A stretch of 64,000 nt of DNA from Dactylorhiza incarnata (GCA_033032865.1 JAWHQI010000019.1:15356001-15420000), one strand, 5' to 3'. Numbered from the stretch's first letter, positions 1 through 11,405 are shown. Numbers and translations are program-made. Notes: a model not told the origin generated them from the sequence alone.

Positions 1-739
1 ATAATGTCTACGTCTCTACAGCAGTCCACACGAGCCGGGAGAACGCCAAGTCACGTCGCACGCAACTCGGAAGGGAGAACAACTGCACCTTGCACTTCCA
101 TGGATTTGCTAGATCCGCTTCAGGAAGAACAGAACCGGCGACAATCGTCGGAGAGGAGGTCGGCGGATGCGAACGGGGCGGCGAAACTTCTTCCGTCTAG
201 GGTTCGGGCGGAACTCTTCTGTCGATTGGATTCCTTCGTAAGTCGTAAGAACCCTAAAAGAAGATCTATTTATACCCAAAGTATAAACAGGCTTCTAGAA
301 GAATCGCTATCCGCAGACCACACAGCAGATTTGGGGTTTCTGTTACAATTCGTCGGGATTCCACGGAACAGCATTCGTCGAGTTTTCACAGGACAATTCG
401 ATGAATTCCGACGAATCATATCAGACGGCAACATTTGCCGAGTTAAGGATCTCTGTAACAATTCGTCGGGATTCCACGGAACAATCCGACGAATCCGACA
501 AATTCCAACGAATCATATCCGACGAATTCCGACGAATTCTATCCGTGTAAATCCGATGAATTCAGACAGCAACATTTGTTGGACCTCCCCCATTCTATAT
601 GGTGATTGGTAACCTTTACCAACACAGTCAATCTTCCATTTTCTCCACATGCTCTTATGTGCGACCCTGCAGGCTCATATCGCGTTGGCAGTGACATTAC
701 ATGTTTGACCACTTCTAGATCACAATGGTAACTCCAACA
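1..739 (-). repeat. E1 3' LTR (partial)
   Basis: It aligns along its whole length with 7021-7759 and ends ...CCAACA at 739, the complement of the TGTTGG start. A TATA-like TATAAATAG lies on the minus strand at 266-274. Between about 340 and 560 are repeated GACGAATTC/CGTCG motifs, upstream of the TATA in element sense. Confidence 0.95.
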
Positions 740-751
740 GTCTCCCACTTG
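740..751 (-). other. E1 polypurine tract
   Basis: On the minus strand this reads CAAGTGGGAGAC and abuts the 3' LTR start TGTTGG. A purine-rich tract touching the 3' LTR is the expected primer site for plus-strand DNA synthesis. Confidence 0.8.
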
Positions 752-1733
752 ATCTTGAAAGTATCAAACAAAAAACCTCACAAACAATGAGCGTCATCTA
801 GCAATGCATCATTGCTCCCCAAGCAATAAGAGTTCATAAGTCATAAGCCTTTATGACCATTTTTCAGCGTTGTCTTTGTCCCTTTGTCCCTTACATCCGG
901 AAAGAACTAGAGGCATGGACCGTGTCACCCTCATAATAACTCAATCCAAGTTTCTTGTTCTAGAACGGACTTCAAGAGAATGGTGAGCTCAATATCACAT
1001 ATTGACTCAACCAAGCATGGCCATGCATTTCTCAGTCCAATTCCATCAAGGGGCCCATGGATGCAACTCCTGTTATATAGGAGGACAAATCCCATATCTG
1101 CTCAAACCCAAACACCCAAATGATTCGTAACGTACCCAACGACCACCCTTATCATCAACCTTCTTCAAGGAAGACTTTAGATGACATCAAAGCACGCTCT
1201 TCCTCACTCGATGAATGCTGTGACTTCAGGTCAAAGGACCACAACACCATTGTCATATGAGACCTACTTGTGACACATTTAAGTAACAATCCAGAAAGTA
1301 GTCTCAGGTTGGGTCTGTCCAGTACAACTTGTTCACTAACAAGTACCCACGTGATGACTTGATATCACAATATCATGACCTGTGAGAACCGGTCATCAGT
1401 CAACACACATGCTAGTCTTAATGTATCATCATCACCCTTAGCTTCTACGATGATACCTCGACCAGGGACCTTTTAAGAATGAAGCTTCGAAATCATAGGT
1501 TCTCACATTCAAGTCACGTACTTGATGTCCTATGGAAGCGAACATTCTAAGGGTATTTATCACGAATTTTATTCTATCATATAGAAACAGTATATCGTAA
1601 TAAAAGAACTTGCCATTAATTGTAAAAGGAAATAATTGGTACACAATTCATCATATGAATAAATATTAAACAGCCAACAGAATATATATTTTACATGCAA
1701 CCCATAAGACTCCCACTAGAGTTGATCACTCAG
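752..1733 (-). other. E1 3' untranslated region
   Basis: About 980 bases lie between the pol stop and the polypurine tract. No extended reading frame or recognisable protein was found. It is a long 3' spacer for a Copia element, but there is no sign of an envelope-like gene. Confidence 0.7.
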
Positions 1734-4421
1734 TTATCGTATACCCATTGATCTAGTATGACCATCATGCTTTCTCTGCGCGAGAGGCTTTGTTAGTGGA
1801 TCAGCAATATTCTCCTCAGTCGGCACTCTGCAAATGTTCACATCTCCTCGTTCGACAATCTCACGAATAAGATGGAACCGCCGAACTATATGCTTGGAGC
1901 GCTGATGGGATCTAGGTTCCTTAGATTGTGCAATTGCACCATTGTTATCACAGTAGAGAACTACGGGACCAACAATGCTAGGAACTACATCTAGCTCGCC
2001 GATGAATTTCCTAATCCATACAGCCTCCTTCGCTGCATTTTCCGCAGCGATATACTCGGCCTCAGTTGTAGAATCAGCAACTGTCTCTTGCTTGGAACTC
2101 TTCCAGCTCACAGCTCCTCCATTCAGGCAAAACACAAACCCTGACTGAGACTTCGAATCATCCCTATCAGTTTGGAAGCTGGCATCCGTGTAACCACTTA
2201 CAACGAGCTCTTCCTCTCCACCATATACTAAGAATACATACTTAGTCCTTCTCAAGTACTTCAGGATATTCTTTACGGCTATCCAGTGACATTCACCGGT
2301 ATCAGACTGATACCTGCTAGTCATGCTCAAAGCAAAAGAGACATCGGGTTGAGTACATAATATTCCATATATGATTGACCCAATTGCCGAAGCATATGGA
2401 ATCAACTTCATGCGGTCCTTATCTTCACAAGATTTTGGACACTGGTCCTTAGAGAGATTTACACCATGAGACATGGGCAAAAATCCTTTCTTGGACTCAA
2501 GCATGTTGAACCGCTTCAACACCTTCTCAATGTACGTACTCTGGGTCAAACCCAGCAACTTCTTCGATCTATCTCTATAGATCTTAATACCGAGTATGTA
2601 AGTCGCTTCACCCATGTCCTTCATAGAAAAGCAGTTCCCTAGGTTGTTCTTAACAACTTTCAGGGTAGGTATGTCATTCCCGATCAGCAATATGTCATCT
2701 ACATACAATATCAGGAAGACAACAATGCTCCCACTGATTCGCTTGTAAACACAAGGTTCATCTTCATTCTTGACAAAACCAAACTCTTTGATCTTCTCAT
2801 CAAAACGAAGATTCCAACTTCTAGAGGCCTGTTTCAATCCATAGATGGACCTATTCAGCTTGCATATTTTAGTGGCTTCATTTGGGGATACAAAACCCTC
2901 GGGTTGTGTCATGTACACTTCCTCAAGGAGGTTTCCATTTAGGAAAGCCGTTTTGACATCCATCTGCCAGATCTCGTAGTCATAATACGCAGCAATAGCA
3001 AGCAATATCCTAATGGAATTTACCATGGCAACAGGGGAAAAGGTCTCATCATAGTCAACACCATGAATTTGCTTGAAACCCTTAGCCACCAGTCGCCCTT
3101 TGAATGTCTGTACATTCCCATCCATGTCGGTCTTCTTCTTGAAGACCCACTTGCACCCTATGGGTCGTACCCCTTCAGGTGGTTCCACGAAGTTCCAAAC
3201 TTGGTTTGTATACATGGAGTCCATTTCGGATTTCATAGCCTCAAGCCATTTGTCGGAGTCCGGTCCATTCATAGCCTCTTGGTAGGTCGCTGGTTCATCA
3301 TCATGATCAATAAGCAACACATTACCTATTTGAGACACGAGAAATCCATATCTCTCAGGCTCAAATCTTGGTCTACCAGATCTACGTAGGACTTGTGTCT
3401 CTTGAGCAGGTTTTTTAGCTACAACATCTTGTAGTCCTGGCTCAGAATCCAATTCTGGTTCATTCACTACTTGTGGTTCTTGAACTTCTTCAAGTTCTAC
3501 CTTTTGCGTCTTTCTTGACAAGAACTCTTTCTCCAAGAAGACACCCGTCCTTGCGACAAACACTTTGCCCTCAGACGGTAGGTAAAAGTAATATCCTTTC
3601 GTTTCCTTAGGATATCCCATCAGATAACACTTATCTGATTTGGGTTCCAGCTTGTCAGGCATTTGACGTCGTACGTATGCCTCACAGCCCCAAATTTTAA
3701 TGAATGACATACTAGGATGCTTCCCAGTCCATATCTCATATGGTGTCTTTAGAACCGTTTTCGTCGGAGCGCGATTTAGTGTCATTGCAGCAGTCTCTAA
3801 GGCAAAACCCCAAAAGGAAACAGGCAAGTCTGTATGACTCATCATCGACCGTACCATGTCTAACGGAGTACGATTTCTCCTCTCAGACACACCATTATGC
3901 TGCGGTGTCCTAGGTGGAGTGAGCTGTGATACAATACCACACTCTTTCAGATGATCACGGAACTCATGACTCAGGTATTCGCCACCTCGATCAGATCGGA
4001 GTGCTTTAACCTTTTTACCCAATTTGTTCACCACTTCATTCTTAAACTCTTTGAACTTTTCAAAAGTTTTGGATTTGCACTTCATAAGATACACGTATCC
4101 GTATCTACTGAAATCATCAGTAAATTTAACGAAGTAGAAATACCCACCTCTAGCCATAGAACTCATGGGTCCGCATACATCACTATGTACTATACCCAAA
4201 AGATCCTCAGCCCTCTCAGTATAACCAGTGAAAGGGGCTTTAGTCATTTTGCCTAATAAACAAGACTCGCATCGCTCAAATGATTCATAATCAAATGAGT
4301 CCAATAGTCCATCTTTATGGAGCTTGGATATGCGCTTCTCGTTTATATGGCCCAAACGACAATGCCAGAGATATGTAGGATTTGAGTCATTTGTTCTTAG
4401 TCTTTTATTATTATCTACATT
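1734..4421 (-). CDS. E1 pol: integrase, reverse transcriptase, RNase H
   Basis: This is the C-terminal two thirds of a Copia polyprotein, in the same frame as gag and separated from it by one TAA codon at 4422-4424. The open part after the first methionine (4355) is 873 residues. The pre-integrase zinc motif lies at the start (LWHCRLGH, then CESC). The integrase triad is D59, D122 and E158. The RT carries the catalytic YVDD at 551-554 and the usual LNRSIYGLKQA block near 500. RNase H follows with GYTDASF and DSTTEAEYIA. Motif order and length are normal for Copia, and no frameshift is seen. The product would reverse-transcribe and integrate the element. The stop upstream probably blocks expression unless it is read through. 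Confidence 0.93.
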   Translation of the reverse strand, partial: NVDNNKRLRTNDSNPTYLWHCRLGHINEKRISKLHKDGLLDSFDYESFERCESCLLGKMTKAPFTGYTERAEDLLGIVHSDVCGPMSSMARGGYFYFVKFTDDFSRYGYVYLMKCKSKTFEKFKEFKNEVVNKLGKKVKALRSDRGGEYLSHEFRDHLKECGIVSQLTPPRTPQHNGVSERRNRTPLDMVRSMMSHTDLPVSFWGFALETAAMTLNRAPTKTVLKTPYEIWTGKHPSMSFIKIWGCEAYVRRQMPDKLEPKSDKCYLMGYPKETKGYYFYLPSEGKVFVARTGVFLEKEFLSRKTQKVELEEVQEPQVVNEPELDSEPGLQDVVAKKPAQETQVLRRSGRPRFEPERYGFLVSQIGNVLLIDHDDEPATYQEAMNGPDSDKWLEAMKSEMDSMYTNQVWNFVEPPEGVRPIGCKWVFKKKTDMDGNVQTFKGRLVAKGFKQIHGVDYDETFSPVAMVNSIRILLAIAAYYDYEIWQMDVKTAFLNGNLLEEVYMTQPEGFVSPNEATKICKLNRSIYGLKQASRSWNLRFDEKIKEFGFVKNEDEPCVYKRISGSIVVFLILYVDDILLIGNDIPTLKVVKNNLGNCFSMKDMGEATYILGIKIYRDRSKKLLGLTQSTYIEKVLKRFNMLESKKGFLPMSHGVNLSKDQCPKSCEDKDRMKLIPYASAIGSIIYGILCTQPDVSFALSMTSRYQSDTGECHWIAVKNILKYLRRTKYVFLVYGGEEELVVSGYTDASFQTDRDDSKSQSGFVFCLNGGAVSWKSSKQETVADSTTEAEYIAAENAAKEAVWIRKFIGELDVVPSIVGPVVLYCDNNGAIAQSKEPRSHQRSKHIVRRFHLIREIVERGDVNICRVPTEENIADPLTKPLAQRKHDGHTRSMGIR

Positions 4422-5672
4422 TTAGATCGGATGGTCTAGGTTCAAAACATAAAGACCATTAAACAATTGAGCTACAGCATAACAAACATCATTCTTAAAT
4501 ATAGAACAACAATTGTTCTTAATTATAAAAGAAAATCCAATCATGTCTAAGCATGAAATGGATATAATGTTTCTAGTTATGGCCGGAACATAATAACAAT
4601 TATTAAGTTCTATTACAAGCTCACTGGGCAAAGAAAGACGGTAAACCCCTACGGCTACAGCAGCAACTCTTGCTCCATTGCCGACGCACAGGTCCACCTC
4701 TCCTTTACTCAGCAATCTTCTCCTTTTCAGTTCCTGCACATTTGTACAAATGTGAGAACCACATCCGGTATCCAATACCCAAGATGAAGGAGCAGAAAGG
4801 TTTATCTCTATAACATAAATATTCGAAGCGGAAGTCATACCTCCCTTCATTTTCCGCAGACCGTCAATGTACGAAGGACAATTCCTCCTCCAATGACCAG
4901 CCTTGCCACAATGGTGGCATTTCCCTTCCTTCACGGTGCTCTTCTTTTTCAGCGCAGAAGATTTGGGCTCAAGATGTGACTTAGGTCCCACCTTCGTCTT
5001 CTTGAAGCCCTTGGCCTTACCCTTGCCTTTATGTACCATCAATATGGGACTAGCAGGCTTGGCCTTCTTCATGTTTATCTCGGCAGTTCGCAACATGCCT
5101 AGGAGCTCGGGCAGTGTCTTGTCTATTTCATTCATGTTGTAGTTCAAGACGAACTGCTCATAACTATCCAGCAACGATTGCAGGATAAGATATGTGGCCA
5201 ACTCTTGACCCAGAGGAAAACCCAGTCTCTCCAGGTTCTCAATATACCCAATCATCTTGAGTACGTGAGTACCAACTGAGTCTCGAGCTCCCATTTTGCA
5301 CTGAAATAAGGCCTTCGTGACATCGAACCTCTCTTGACGAGCTTGCCCTTGAAACATTTTCTTTAGGTGCTCGTCAATCTCCTTGCACCCCATGTTCTCG
5401 TGTTGCTTCTGAAGCTCAGAGTTCATGGTGGCAAGCATAAGGCACTCGACGTCTAAGGCGTCATCGGTATACTTCTTATAAGCATCCTTATCAACACGGG
5501 ACGAGTTCCCGGTCGGCACCTCGGGGGCTTCTTCTTCCAAGATGTAGAGCTTTCGCTCTTGCCTGAGAACAATTCTCAGGTTCCTATACCAGTCCATATA
5601 GTTCGTCCCACTTAGCTTGTCCTTCTCAAGGATAGCTCTCAGGGACAAGGTGGAATGTGAACCACTTGTCAT
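4422..5672 (-). CDS. E1 gag and protease
   Basis: A 416-residue open frame starts at ATG 5672 (MTSGSHSTLS). Gag, the particle protein that packages element RNA, fills roughly residues 1-240. A CCHC zinc knuckle (CHHCGKAGHWRRNC) is at 252-265. The aspartic protease active site DTG is at 301-303. The frame ends at TAA where the sister element E2 has a tyrosine codon (NLDHPIYN), so this is a single nonsense change in what should be one gag-pol frame. Otherwise the frame is open. Confidence 0.92.
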   Translation of the reverse strand: MTSGSHSTLSLRAILEKDKLSGTNYMDWYRNLRIVLRQERKLYILEEEAPEVPTGNSSRVDKDAYKKYTDDALDVECLMLATMNSELQKQHENMGCKEIDEHLKKMFQGQARQERFDVTKALFQCKMGARDSVGTHVLKMIGYIENLERLGFPLGQELATYLILQSLLDSYEQFVLNYNMNEIDKTLPELLGMLRTAEINMKKAKPASPILMVHKGKGKAKGFKKTKVGPKSHLEPKSSALKKKSTVKEGKCHHCGKAGHWRRNCPSYIDGLRKMKGGMTSASNIYVIEINLSAPSSWVLDTGCGSHICTNVQELKRRRLLSKGEVDLCVGNGARVAAVAVGVYRLSLPSELVIELNNCYYVPAITRNIISISCLDMIGFSFIIKNNCCSIFKNDVCYAVAQLFNGLYVLNLDHPI

Positions 5673-6798
5673 GGAATTCTACAAGAATTCATGCAGAATT
5701 TAATCAGTACCAAAATTTCAAAATACAACTTATCTTAATTTGGACTTCAATTAAATACTCCCACTATTTTATTCAAATTGATAGCCCTCACTATCAATTC
5801 GGAGAGTCCATGCGAGCTACTCTCTTAGTGGAAAAGATCCGTATTTCACCAACACCACGAGTCCGCTTTGGCGTTCCTCTCATAATGCGGTTATTTAGGT
5901 AGACAACGCTTGCCAATTGCATCCTCCTGCAACTCTTGTATGGCTGGTGAATAACTCCTTATTCGCATCCATCATATGGTGCATGCCAACCCTATGCCTC
6001 TAGGCACTCAACCTTTGAGGTCACCTAGTTAAGTTAGACCCGATGTCGGCTGTGGGATATCACAATTATCCGCTCGCACCCTTACCAAGATAGATTAATG
6101 CACCTTGCTTTGGCAAGCCCACACTTCATCGATCGAGGCAGGAAGAGTGTCATCCATCGGAAGGCATCCGAACACTTAATATTTGATGAAGGGATTTTAA
6201 TTTTTAATAATAGGTTAACACTTAACCATGATCAACATTTGATCAAAGTGCACATCCACAGAAAAACAAGCTTTCTAAAATCCACATGCATCCCTTATGT
6301 GCACAACATAAGACTATCAACCTTTGATAGACGAAAGGGCTAAATCTGGACATTTAGAACTCTTCCAAATCTTCAGATTTACATGCATTGGACAAAGGCA
6401 AATACAACTCGACTTAAAGAAGTAGACAAGCTCGTCTCTCATTGTTGGATTCAAAATCCTAAACAATACAAGGGTTCATTAACCACTTGAGGGACGGTTA
6501 CTGCTAAGGAGACAACAATTTCTAACAATTAGAAATTACTACGAAATCCCAGACGTTCCTGGCGGGGTTCCAAGGGGCCGCGCCCCTGGCGGGGTCTTAG
6601 GGGCAGAGCCCCTAACGGGGTCCAAGGGGCAGAGCCCCGTCCAAATTTTTGAAATCCCACCACCAGAAACCACACAAAATCACATCAAATGTGATATTCC
6701 AAGAAGAAATCTTGACATTTAGAACGCTTCCAAATACCTAGATTTGCACGTACTGGAATAACCAAACTTCTGAAACAACATTCATGACCGGAACCTCC
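5673..6798 (-). other. E1 5' leader
   Basis: About 1.1 kb of non-coding leader lies between the primer-binding site and gag. Much of it (about 5750-6480) is clearly similar to the E2 leader (about 10320-11000), including short hairpin-like pieces such as TGCCTCTAGGCA. It ends toward the LTR in a G/C-rich palindrome cluster. Packaging or dimerisation signals would be expected here, but none can be named. Confidence 0.75.
6561..6642 (-). repeat. E1 leader G/C-rich hairpin repeats
   Basis: Three tandem imperfect units of about 28 bases each hold a palindrome: GGGGCCGCGCCCC once and GGGGCAGAGCCCC twice, separated by CGGGGTC-like spacers. A similar cluster is in the E2 leader. Stable RNA hairpins would form here. 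Confidence 0.85.
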
Positions 6799-6809
6799 CT
6801 CTGATACCA
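6799..6809 (-). other. E1 primer-binding site (initiator tRNA-Met)
   Basis: The minus strand reads TGGTATCAGAG one base after the LTR end. This is the standard complement of plant initiator tRNA-Met used as minus-strand primer. Confidence 0.93.
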
Positions 6810-6810
6810 C

Positions 6811-7759
6811 TGTTGGGTTTTTCAAGAACCATACATCACATGTAGGCGCATCGGAAATAAACAGAAACAACCCAAAAAGATTCGGATCGGCCATGAATAT
6901 TGAATCAAAAAGTTAATAAAATTGCTAGGTATGAAATTACCTTTGCGGGATTGGATCAAATCCAACCTAGATGCTCCACGAGTTGAGTCCTGTCGTCGGC
7001 TGTGCGAGTCCTCACGTAGAATAATGTCTACGTCTCTACAGCAGTCCACATGAGCCGGGAGAACGCCAAGTCACGTCGCACGCAACTCGGAAGGGAGAAC
7101 AACTGCACCTTGCACTTCCACGGATTTGCTAGATCCGCTTCAGGAAGAACAGAACTGGCGACAATCGTCGGAGAGGAGGTCGGCGGATGCGAACGGGGCG
7201 GCGGAACTTCTTCCGTCTAGGGTTCGGGCGGAACTCTTCCGTCGATTGGATTCCTTCGTAAGTCGTAAGAACCCTAAAAAAAGATCTATTTATACCCAAA
7301 GTATAAACAGGCTTCTAGAAGAATCGCTATCCACAGACCACACAGCAGAATTGGGGTTTCTGTTACAATTCGTCGGGATTCCACGGAACAGCATTCGTCG
7401 AGTTTTCACGGGACAATTCGACGAATTCCGACGAATCATATCAGACGGCAACATTTGCCGAGTTAAGGATCTCTGTAACAATTCGTCGGGATTCCACGGA
7501 ACAATCCGACGAATCCGACGAATTCCGACGAATCATAACCAACGAATTCCGACGAATTCTATCCGTGTAAACCCGATGAATTCAGACAGCAACATTTGCT
7601 GGACCTCCCCCATTCTATATGGTGATTGGTAACCTTTACCAACACAGTCAATCTTCCATTTTCTCCACATGCTCTTATGTGCGACCCTGCAGGCTCATAT
7701 CGCGTTGGCAGTGACATTACATGTTTGACCACTTCTAGATCACAATGGTAACTCCAACA
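6811..7759 (-). repeat. E1 5' LTR, 949 bp
   Basis: It starts TGTTGGG at 6811 and ends CCAACA at 7759, so the termini are TG...CA inverted repeats. The minus strand carries a TATA-like box at 7286-7294. The GACGAATTC/TTCGTCG repeats (about 7365-7560) lie directly upstream of it in element sense, that is, in U3. Confidence 0.95.
7286..7294 (-). promoter_or_regulatory. E1 LTR TATA box
   Basis: TATAAATAG on the minus strand, inside the 5' LTR and just downstream (element sense) of the palindromic repeat array. It is the only good TATA match in this LTR. Confidence 0.65.
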
Positions 7760-9173
7760 ACACTTCCTCAAGGAGGTTTCCATTAAGGAAAGCCATTTTG
7801 ACATCCATTTGCCAGATCTCATAGTCATAATATGCAGCAATAGCAAGTAGAATTCTGATGGACTTGACCATGCCTACAGGGGAAAGGTCTCATCATAGTC
7901 AACACTATGAATTTGCCTAAAACCTCTAGCCACCAGCCGACCTTTGAATGTCTGTACATTCCCATCCATGTCGGTCTTCTTATTGAAGACCCACCCTATG
8001 GGTCGTACCCCTTCAGGTGATTCGACCAAGGTCCAAACTTGGTTTGCATACATGGAGTCAATTTCAGATTTCATGACCTCAAGCCACTTCTCAGAGTCAG
8101 GTCCATTCATAGCATCTTGGTAGGTTGCATGCTCATCATCATGATCCATAAGCAACATATTACCTATTTGAGACACGATAAATCCATATCTCTAAGGCTC
8201 AAATATTGGTCTACCAGATCTACGTAGGACTTGTGTTTCTTGAGCTGTCTCTCCAGCTACAACTTCTTGTAGTCCTTGCTCATGTTCCAATTCCGGTTCG
8301 TTCATTGTTTGTGGTTCTTGAACTTCTTCAAGTTCTACCTTTGCAGTCTTTCTGGATAAGAACTCTTTCTCCCAAAAGACAACAGTCCTTGCGACAAACA
8401 CTTTACCCTCAGACGGCAGGTAGAAGTAGTACCCTTTGGTCTCCCTAGGATACCCCACTAGATAACATTTATCCGATTTGGGTTCCAGCTTGTCAGGCAT
8501 TCGACGTCGTACGTATGCCTCACATCCCCAAATCTTAATGAACGACATACTAGGATGCTTCCTAGTCCATATCTCATATGGTGTCTTCTGAACCGTTTTC
8601 GTTGGAATTCGATTTAGTGTGAAAGCAGCAGTCTCTAGAGCAAATCCAAGGAAACTAGTAGATCTGCATGACTCATCATCGATCACACCATGTCTAACAA
8701 GGTACGATTTCTCCTCTCAGAAACACCATTATGTTGTGGTATTCCGAGCGGAGTGAGCTGTGATACAATACTACACTCGTTGAGATGATCACGAAACTCA
8801 TGACTCAGATACTCTTGCCTAATAAACATGACTCGCATCTATCAAATTATTCATAATCAAATGAGTCCAGTAGTCCATCTCTATGGAGCTTGGATATGCG
8901 TTTCACATTTATATGGCCCAAACGACAATGCCAAAGGTACGTAGGATTCAAGTCATTTATTTTTAGTCTTTTAGTATTTTCTACATTATAGATCGGATGG
9001 TCTAAGTTCAAAACATATAAACCATTAAACAATTGGGCTACACCATAACAAACATCATTCATAAAAATCGAACAACAATTGTTCTTAATTATAAATGAAA
9101 AACCTTTCATGTCAAGACATGAAATGGATATAATGTTTCTAGTTCTGGCTGGAACAAAATAACAGTTATCTAA
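7760..9173 (-). pseudogene. E2 pol remnant (integrase to RT)
   Basis: Translated pieces match E1 pol: 9110-8847 covers the end of protease and the pre-integrase (LNLDHPIYN, WHCRLGH); 8686-8192 covers the integrase C-terminal part; 8176-7874 covers the RT start. About 270 bases of the integrase core are missing near 8813, where the reading jumps from the GGEY region to the pre-integrase CESC region. Frames differ on either side, and the piece ends where E1 inserted. The gene is non-functional. Confidence 0.9.
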
Positions 9174-10238
9174 TTATATTACAAGCCCAGTGGGTAAAGA
9201 AAGACAATAGACACCAGCGACAACGGCAGCAACTCTTGCTTCATTTCCGATGCGCAGGTCTACCTCCCCTTTACCCAGCATTCTTCTCCTTCTCAGTTCC
9301 TGCACATTTGTACAAATATGAGAACCGCATCCGGTGTCCAATATCCAAGATGAAGGAGCAGAAAGGTTTATCTCTATAACATAAATACCTGAAGTGGAAG
9401 TCACACTTCCCCTCTTCTTTTGCCGATCCTCAATATAGAGGGGACAGTTCTGCCTCCAATGCCCTGCCTTACCGCAGTGGTGGAACTTTCCTTCCTTCGC
9501 CAGACCTTTCCTTTTCAGTGCAGAAGATTTGAGATCAAGAGAAGACTTAGTTCCTATCTTCGTCTTCTTGGATCCCTTAGTCTTGCCCTTGCCTTTATGC
9601 ACCATCAGTATCGGGCTAGCAGGCTTGACCTTCTTCATGTTATTTTCAATAGTTCTTAAAATGCCTAGGAGCTCGGGCAGTATCTTCTCTATTTCATTCA
9701 TGTTATAGTTCAAGACAAACTGCTCATAACTGTCCGACAATGATTTCAAGATCAGATCTGTGGCCAACTCTTGGCCCAAGGGAATACCCAGTCTTTCAAG
9801 GTTCTCAATATACCCAATCATCTTGAGTACGTGAGTCCCTACTGAGTCTCGAGCTCCCATCTTGCACTGAAATGTTGCCTTGGATATGTCAAACCTCTCT
9901 TGTCGAGCTTGCCCCTCGAACACTTTCTTGAGGTGCTCGATTATCTCATAACCACACATGCTCTCGTGTTGCTTCTGAAGCTCAGAGGACATGGTAGCAA
10001 GCATGAGGCATTCCACATCCAAGGTATCATCCTGATACTTCTTGTAAGCATCTTTGTCTACTCGTGGAGCATTCCCGGTCGGCTCTGTAGGGGCTTCCCC
10101 TTCAAAGACATAGAGCTTGCGCTCTTGCCTGAGAACAATTCTCAGGTTTCTGTACCAATCAAGGAAGTTCATCCCGTTGAGCTTGTCCTTCTCAAGGATA
10201 GCCCTCATGGACAAGTTGGAGTGTGATCCACTTGCCAT
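9174..10238 (-). pseudogene. E2 gag and protease, broken
   Basis: The frame from ATG 10238 (MASGSHSNLS, aligned to the E1 start) is open to a TAA at 9174-9176. Gag aligns with E1 throughout. The zinc knuckle has lost its first cysteine (FHHCGKAGHWRQNC). The protease DTG is kept. An in-frame upstream methionine at 10262 is not conserved in E1, so the later start is preferred. Confidence 0.88.
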
Positions 10239-11393
10239 GGAAATTCTACAATAAATTTGCAAAACGTTTAGTACTGTATTTCAAAATACATTTTATATTA
10301 ATAAAGACTTTTATTAAAAGCTCCCACTATTTTAATCAAATCGACAACCCTTAATTTTGATTCAGAGAGTTTATGCGAGCTACTCTCTTAGTGGACAATA
10401 TCCATATTTCACCAACACAACGAGTCCTCTTTGGCGTTCCTCTCATAATCCGGTTATTTAGGTAGACAATATTTGTCAATTGCATCACCATGCAACTCTT
10501 ATATGGTTGGTGAATAACTTTTATTCGCATCCATCATATGGAGCATTCCAACCCTATGCCTCTAGGCACTCAACCTTTGAGGTCACCTAGTTAAGTTAGA
10601 CCCGATGTCGACAGTGGGATATCATAATTATCCGCTCGTACCCTTACCAAGATAGATTAATTCACCTTGCTTTGGCAAGCCCACACTTCATCGATCAAGG
10701 AAGGAAGAGTGTCGTCCATCGGAAGGCCTCTGAATACTTAATATTGGATAAGGGATTTTATTATTCATTCGATGAACATTTCATCGTTATTAACACTTAA
10801 TCACAGTGCACATTCACAAAATTTAAAGACAACATTTGCAAACCAAATGCATCCCCTATGTGCACAAAGTCAGATCATCAACACTTTTGATAAGAGGGGC
10901 TAAATATGAACACTTAGACACTTCTAAATCTTCATATTTACCTGCATTGAACACAGGAACACCAACTCCACTTATGCAGTAGACAAGCTCGTCTCTCAAT
11001 GTCAGATTCAAAATCCACGACATTTGGTTTCACAATCCATTTCGAGGGACGATTACTGTAAAGGAGAAATAATCTCTAAAACATGAAAATTGCAACACAA
11101 TCACAGGCATTCCTAGCGGGGTTCTAAGGGTCTGTGCCCTTGGCTAGGTCTTAGGGGCTCCCCTAAAAGGGTCCTAGGGGCAGCACCCCTGGCGGTGGTC
11201 TCATTGACCGATCAGCGAGTGGGGTCAAGGGGCAGAGCCCTTGTAGGGTGCGGGGCAGAGCCCCGACCAATTTTTGAAAAACACACCACCGGAAATCTCA
11301 CAAAATACATCAAATCTGATATTCCAGGAAGAAATCTAGGTACTTAGAACACTTCTAAATTTCTATATTTACACGCACGGATCGCAAACTTGG
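10239..11393 (-). other. E2 5' leader
   Basis: About 1.15 kb, similar to the E1 leader over most of its length. It carries the same order of features: a conserved proximal part near gag, then a G/C-rich palindrome cluster (11107-11265) near the LTR. Confidence 0.75.
11107..11265 (-). repeat. E2 leader G/C-rich hairpin repeats
   Basis: Imperfect units like those of E1, including GGGGCAGAGCCC and CGGGGCAGAGCCCCG palindromes. The cluster is longer and more degenerate than in E1. Confidence 0.8.
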
Positions 11394-11404
11394 CTCTGAT
11401 ACCA
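11394..11404 (-). other. E2 primer-binding site (initiator tRNA-Met)
   Basis: The minus strand reads TGGTATCAGAG one base after the LTR end at 11406, the same spacing as in E1. Confidence 0.92.
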
Positions 11405-11405
11405 C

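Larger units (their letters stand above)
1..7759 (-). mobile_element. E1: Copia LTR retrotransposon, nearly intact, left end outside window
   Basis: The element reads right to left: 5' LTR 6811-7759, primer-binding site, leader, gag-pol 5672-1734, purine tract, 3' LTR 739-1. About 210 bases of the 3' LTR lie beyond the window, judged from alignment to the other LTR. The domain order gag-protease-integrase-RT-RNase H is that of Copia. The right end abuts sequence matching E1's own RT gene (7760 onward matches about 2918 onward), so E1 inserted into a related Copia element, E2. The target duplication cannot be checked because the left end is missing. The LTRs differ at roughly 2% of positions by eye, so the insertion is fairly young. 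Confidence 0.95.

Noticed and set aside
6799..6809. A tRNA gene at the tRNA-Met-like sequences (also 11394, 18825, 43635)
   Set aside because: Only 10-12 bases matching the tRNA 3' end are present, next to LTRs; they are primer-binding sites.
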